Origin: Sequoia sempervirens
Taxonomy: Eukaryota > Streptophyta > Pinopsida > Cupressales > Cupressaceae
Length of the DNA: 64,000 bases
NCBI GenBank assembly: GCA_007258455.2
Contig: VDFB02047230.1
Location: 158,914,635 to 158,978,634 of the forward strand
Reading direction: 5' to 3'
This document shows, one piece after another, positions 59,545 through 64,000 of the stretch. Both the position numbers and the translations under genes were made by a program. A model generated the notes under the pieces. The model saw only the letters and a list, made by a program, of their open reading frames with translations, was not told the origin of the DNA and ran no database searches. Within the stretch, counting starts at the first letter, position 1. Every line of letters starts with the position of its first letter.

Positions 59545-62500
59545 CTATTTCGTTCCTTTCATACCTCCCAGATGATCAAGAATAGACTTGTTGTCCATAG
59601 ACTGTTGAATTTTTCCTTTTAATTCAAATGTACCCACATTGAAAATAAATAAAAAGATCTCGAGGTAGTGGGCTTTTCCAATTAGTTTCTCGATTACCTC
59701 TTTCCAACGATATTTTTCCATATCGCAATTTAACAAAATGTGGTCTTAGTTTTCCTCCTCTAGTCCATAGAGTGGGCATTTGTGGGGACCAATAATGCCT
59801 AACTTTTGGAGTTTGTCACTTATAAGGATTCTTCTTTGCATGTCCATCAGGAAAAGAATCTACACTTTGGTAATAATTTGTAACTCTAAAAGAGATGAGA
59901 AGGAAAATTTTATTTCTTAGTAGCAGCTTCAGCTAGCACATTATATTTGAACCCTAATTTTTATTCACACCATCTTATACTATCTTCCCTTTTCAAATTA
60001 ATTCTTTGTTCACTTAAATTTTTCTTAAGATGTTCTTTTTGTGGCTCTAGAAAGGATAGTCCTTGGAATGATTTCCAATTCCAAGAAATCACCCCATTTT
60101 TTCCTTCTTTCTCCATGTAGTCGTAGAGGTTCTTGTCCCAAGCGTTGGTTAGGTAGGATTTTGATTCTTCAAGTTATGGAATGTTCATAAAGGCTTGGTT
60201 TCCTTCCCATGAATCCTCTCAAAAGGATGTTTTTATTTTTTTTGTTAAATTCCCAAGTAAGATGGCTTGTTATTAGAATTCTACATGACAACATAAAGTT
60301 TTAGATGGTTGAGACAGGGGGAGGATTTTCAACAATGAAGATCTGAAAGGGATCCTCAAAGTCTAGATATTTATGCTATAAAGTTTTAGCCCATTTTTTA
60401 TGTGAGTTCTTGAATATTCTCCAAACCAATTTTCAACCATGGAAAAGTTTAATAGTGTCGACTATTTGAGTTCCACACCTTTGGCCACCTTCAATTTGCA
60501 CAATTTATCCCATGCAGTGAGTGGGAATCACTCCTTTTCTAAGGTTCTACTCCAAAAACAAGTTCTCATTTTCTTTTCTATTAAGTTGCCTATTTTCCTA
60601 GGAAGATTCAAACATGACATAAAGTTGATGAGAATCACTGATATACCTGCTTTTAGTATGAGAATTCTTCTTGCTGAAGAAAGGCATTTCTCTTTCCAAG
60701 ATTTGATTTTTTTTAGGTAGCTAGTCAATAGTGTCCCACAACTTAGGTATTTTTGCACTTGAAAAGAGTGTAATTCCAAAAAACTCCCAGACAGATTACT
60801 TATTTTGAACCCCAAGATTAAAGTAGTTTATTTTTGTTTTCCTCTTTTTTGTGTTAAAGAAGAAGATATCTAACCTTTTCTAGCTGATTTTTTGTCTTGA
60901 AGCATTGCAAATTTTGTATATTGAACATTGCTTTTATCACCCTTGCCTCTCACTTACTTGCAACTCTCAATAGAATTGTGTCATCAACAAATTGTTGATG
61001 AGTAATTGGTTCCAAGCTTTGCATATATTTTTATTTTTCCTTATTGATTGTTCTTCCTAATGCTTTGAAACCATGATCTAATCAATAGGAAGTGTGAGAT
61101 ATGACCCCCTTGATGAATTCCTTTTGAGGATTGGAAAAATCCCCAAGGGATTCCACTAACCAAAATCAATAATCTAGAGCTAGAAATGGAACTATCAACC
61201 CATTTAATCCATGCTTCATAAAACTAAAATTTTCCATTACCTTTAGGAGGAATTTTTTGTCAAGTTGATAATAGGATTTTGGATATCTAGTTTTATTATC
61301 ATCCTTTCCACCTTGGTTTACCTTACCATGTGTATGGCCTTGTGAGATAAAATTACATGCCCTCCACTATTGATCCCTTGGGGGAAAATCTACTCTAATC
61401 CTTTTAAGATAATTGCTACTAGGAGAATCTCCTTCAATCTATTTGTCATGATTTTGTTATGATTTTGTAAGTGGTATTGCATAGAGAGATTGGTTGTAGG
61501 TCATCCATTGTCTCCACAACTATTTTTTTAGAATAAGAGAAAGGAAGGCAATATTCATTTATTTAAGCATTGTGTACTTCTTCCTAGATTCATCAAAAAT
61601 AGCCACTAATTACTTATTAACAATATATTCTAGAATGTTTGGAAAAAAACTATCCAAGAAGCCATTTAGGCTGAGAGCTTTATTTGCATCAAATTGGAAA
61701 GTTATTTTTTAACTTCCTATTCCATTATTGGGTGCATTCAATTATAACTTTGTTCTTGGTTTATCGGTTCTAGAATGTTATCAATAATTTTCTCCCTTAC
61801 CTGATCCAAGGCTTGGCCATCACCATTTAGGAGATATCTAAAATATTTTACTATGACTTCATAGGTTTGGTTTTGATTATATGTCTTGTTGCCTTCGTCT
61901 TTAATTTTAGTGACTCTATTTTTATTTCTTCTTAATTTAGTGGATTTATGGAAAAATTTGGTGTTCTTATCCCCATCCTTAAATCATCATTCTCTTGAAT
62001 TTTGATGTAAAATAAATCTTCTCTTGCAAGGATCTCCAGATATTCACTATTTATCTTTTTCTCTCTTTCAAAGGATAATGCATTCATACCTTCTTGGATC
62101 ACTTTCTGATTCAATTATGCTAATTCTTCTTCCACCTAGACCTTTTCAACAAATATATTTTTGAAGTGAGTTTTGTTCCATTCCTTTAGCCATTACTTTA
62201 TGTGGCTAAGTTTTTTTGTAGTTTGTATAGCTTTGAACATCCCACTTTTGGTGCATTTTCCAACCAAATGTCCATTTTATCTATTAGCTCCACCACCCTT
62301 AATCATATATTTTCAAACTTGATTGGACACCTCTTTGGGGTTTTATTTGTCAATATCTAGAACAATAAGGTGGAGTGTTCAGATCTAGTAGTAGGGAGGA
62401 TGGAAGCTTCACAATATATTGGAGTGTTGAGCCAATCGCTAGTGAAGAAAAAATTGTCAAATATTTCTGTGATATGAGTGTAGTCCGCTCTTTTGTTAAT

Positions 62501-63057
62501 CCAAGTGATTTTTTTCATTTTTGGGGACTATATCTAGCAATTGGTTGCCACTTTTTTTTTTGAAAAATTCAATCTAAATTTATGTTACTCTCTTGATTCC
62601 CCCTCTTTTCTCAAATTTGTCAAGGATAGCATTAAAATATCCTCAAATAATAGTTTCAAAATTATTCAAAGTTTGTAAAACTCCTATAATTTGTCCCCAA
62701 ACCTCTCACTTACTTATCAAGTGTTAACTAGCCCATACACATTGATCAAGAAGAATTGCATGCCCATGCACATACTTATATAGTTCATCACCTTCCAATT
62801 CTCATTTGATTGTAAGCCCTCCATTTTAGTTTTAGTTGGATTCTAGATTACACTCAAACAACCTAAGGCCCCACAAGTAGCCTCAAAGAATCCATATTAT
62901 TGACACCACTTCGAGATGAATAATTTTTATTTATCTTCATTTAGTTAGTTTCTTGGAGGAGAGTGATGTCGATCTTTAGTTGGCTAATTTGGTGCTTGAT
63001 CATGATTCTCTTATTAGAGGTGTTTATGCCCCTAACATTCCATGTTATGAGCCTCAT
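59545..63057 (-). pseudogene. LINE ORF2, second copy
   Basis: Same domains as 48599-52125: endonuclease start at 63057, the FVDD loop at 60980-60988, and the zinc-binding end at 59545. Differences include a 15-bp deletion near 59937 and several substitutions (for example EYLEILARED where the first copy has EYMEILARKD). Confidence 0.9.
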
Positions 63058-63367
63058 GGCACCTTGGGAAGGGTGAATCCATTCCCTGATATTAGTTTCA
63101 TTTGTCCCTTTGCATTTTCAACAATTTCTAACTTTTCCTTGTTAAATTTTCTCCCTACTTGACCCTTTTTCTCCCAATTTTGGTTTTTTAATCTTTGATT
63201 TAGTTTGATTGAGTTTCCTTTCAACTAAATATATTAATTTCTCCTTCTTTAAATTTATATTCTCCTTCTTATTTTTCAATTTGTTCTCCCAGATCTATTG
63301 GTGGTTATGGGGGTAAGTTCTCTTTGATGTTCATATTTCTTTCAATTCCAAATAAAAGTATACCCAT

Positions 63368-64000
63368 TTAAAAGGGAGTTTCTCCTATTATTTTGTAGTT
63401 TTCACTTAGTGTGGGGGTGAGTTTCTCCAACTCCCTCAACACAACCTCTCCCCATAATCTTCCCTCTTCACTTGTAGATATAAAGTATTTGCTTGTGCTT
63501 TCAATTGATGATCTTGGCTTTGAGGTTTGACCTAAACCATCCTTTCTAGCAGCAATTTCTTCACTAAAAAAGGCCTCATTATCCTCTTGGCTAGACCAAT
63601 CTTTACTCTTTTGTAATAGTTTCTCCCTATCTTTTCTTTGCACATGGTCATTTCTCACCACCTCTAGGGTTTTCCTTGACTATCATTTTTCTTCATCATT
63701 GTCACCCACACTTTGAATTTAATCACATTGGGCCTTTTGATAATTCTACCTTTCTTGCTCCATAAAGTCCTTCATCACATGTCCATTTGCATGAAAATTC
63801 TTACAAATTTCATCTATCTTTTCGATTTTGATTTTTTGTCTCCATCTACCTTGTATAGATTGAATTTCAATTTCTTTTGGGATGTGGGGATGTGGCCTAG
63901 CGTTTATACATATACACACATAAATTTTGGTGCATAATCTCTATCCTTTAGGTTGTTTTTTTCCAAAATGAAGGTTCCTAGTTTATCTCCAGTACACTTC
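63368..64000 (-). pseudogene. LINE ORF1, second copy, cut by the window
   Basis: Counterpart of 52436-53028. It retains about 40 bp (63793-63832) absent from the first copy; read through, this gives CKNFHANGHVMKDF, a CCHC knuckle with two cysteines replaced. The upstream part lies outside the window. Confidence 0.78.

Larger units (their letters stand above)
56031..64000. repeat. Second copy of the duplicated segment
   Basis: Matches 45085-53028, with an offset of 10946 at first and 10931-10972 later because of small indels. It begins mid-sequence at the gap edge and runs off the window. Confidence 0.95.

Noticed and set aside
1..64000. tRNA, rRNA or organelle genes and integrated viral genomes
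   Set aside because: No cloverleaf-like, rRNA-like or organelle gene sequence was recognised. All reverse transcriptase and integrase traces fit Copia, Gypsy or LINE elements, with no movement or coat protein motif seen.

Overview
The window looks like a repeat-dominated intergenic stretch of a large plant nuclear genome. It is AT-rich with few CG dinucleotides, and almost every coding trace belongs to a decayed retrotransposon: Ty1/Copia, Ty3/Gypsy of a chromovirus-like and a Tat-like lineage, and L1-type LINEs. The only other coding traces are a plant mobile domain (PMD) pseudogene, one unrecognised 236-codon ORF and one fragment of an unrecognised plant protein. Element types and decay style would fit a conifer or another gymnosperm, but that is inference; the sequence shows only a land plant. 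No intact host gene was found. All identifications come from reading motifs by eye; no database search was run.

Layout. 1-438: edge of an older plus-strand element. 439-12757: a Copia element (minus strand, LTRs 449/450 bp) with a second Copia element (1684-9615, target duplication TTAAG) inside it, which itself holds a 1754-bp probable solo LTR (4167-5920, target duplication ATATC) that split its reverse transcriptase. 13166-15720: Gypsy fragment (minus). 16271-29796: large Tat-like Gypsy element (minus) with two RNase H regions, a Q/A-rich gag, a long leader and a probable 5' LTR; its right end abuts the integrase tail of a plus-strand Tat-like element (29797-30966). 31209-41255: a complex block bounded by two related LTRs in opposite orientation with both polypurine tracts facing inward; between them lie a gag/protease remnant in unusual order, a 75-bp tandem array, a direct-repeat pair flanking the 236-codon ORF, and the PMD pseudogene. 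41872-44941: a compact Copia element (target duplication CTTGA) with gag and protease only. 45085-55930: a LINE (minus) interrupted by another LTR of the 31-41 kb family, then AT-rich DNA with a 23-bp minisatellite and the plant-protein fragment. 55931-56030: run of 100 N. 56031-64000: a near-identical second copy of 45085-53028.

How it fits together. The window records successive insertions into insertions, and three target-site duplications let the order be read directly. Two Copia elements share one non-autonomous structure (gag and protease, conserved 3' noncoding block, no integrase or reverse transcriptase) and would need enzymes from a relative. Three LTRs from different places share a strongly conserved block of about 62 bp. 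The repeat after the N run is most simply explained by two haplotype contigs placed in tandem, though a real tandem duplication is not excluded.
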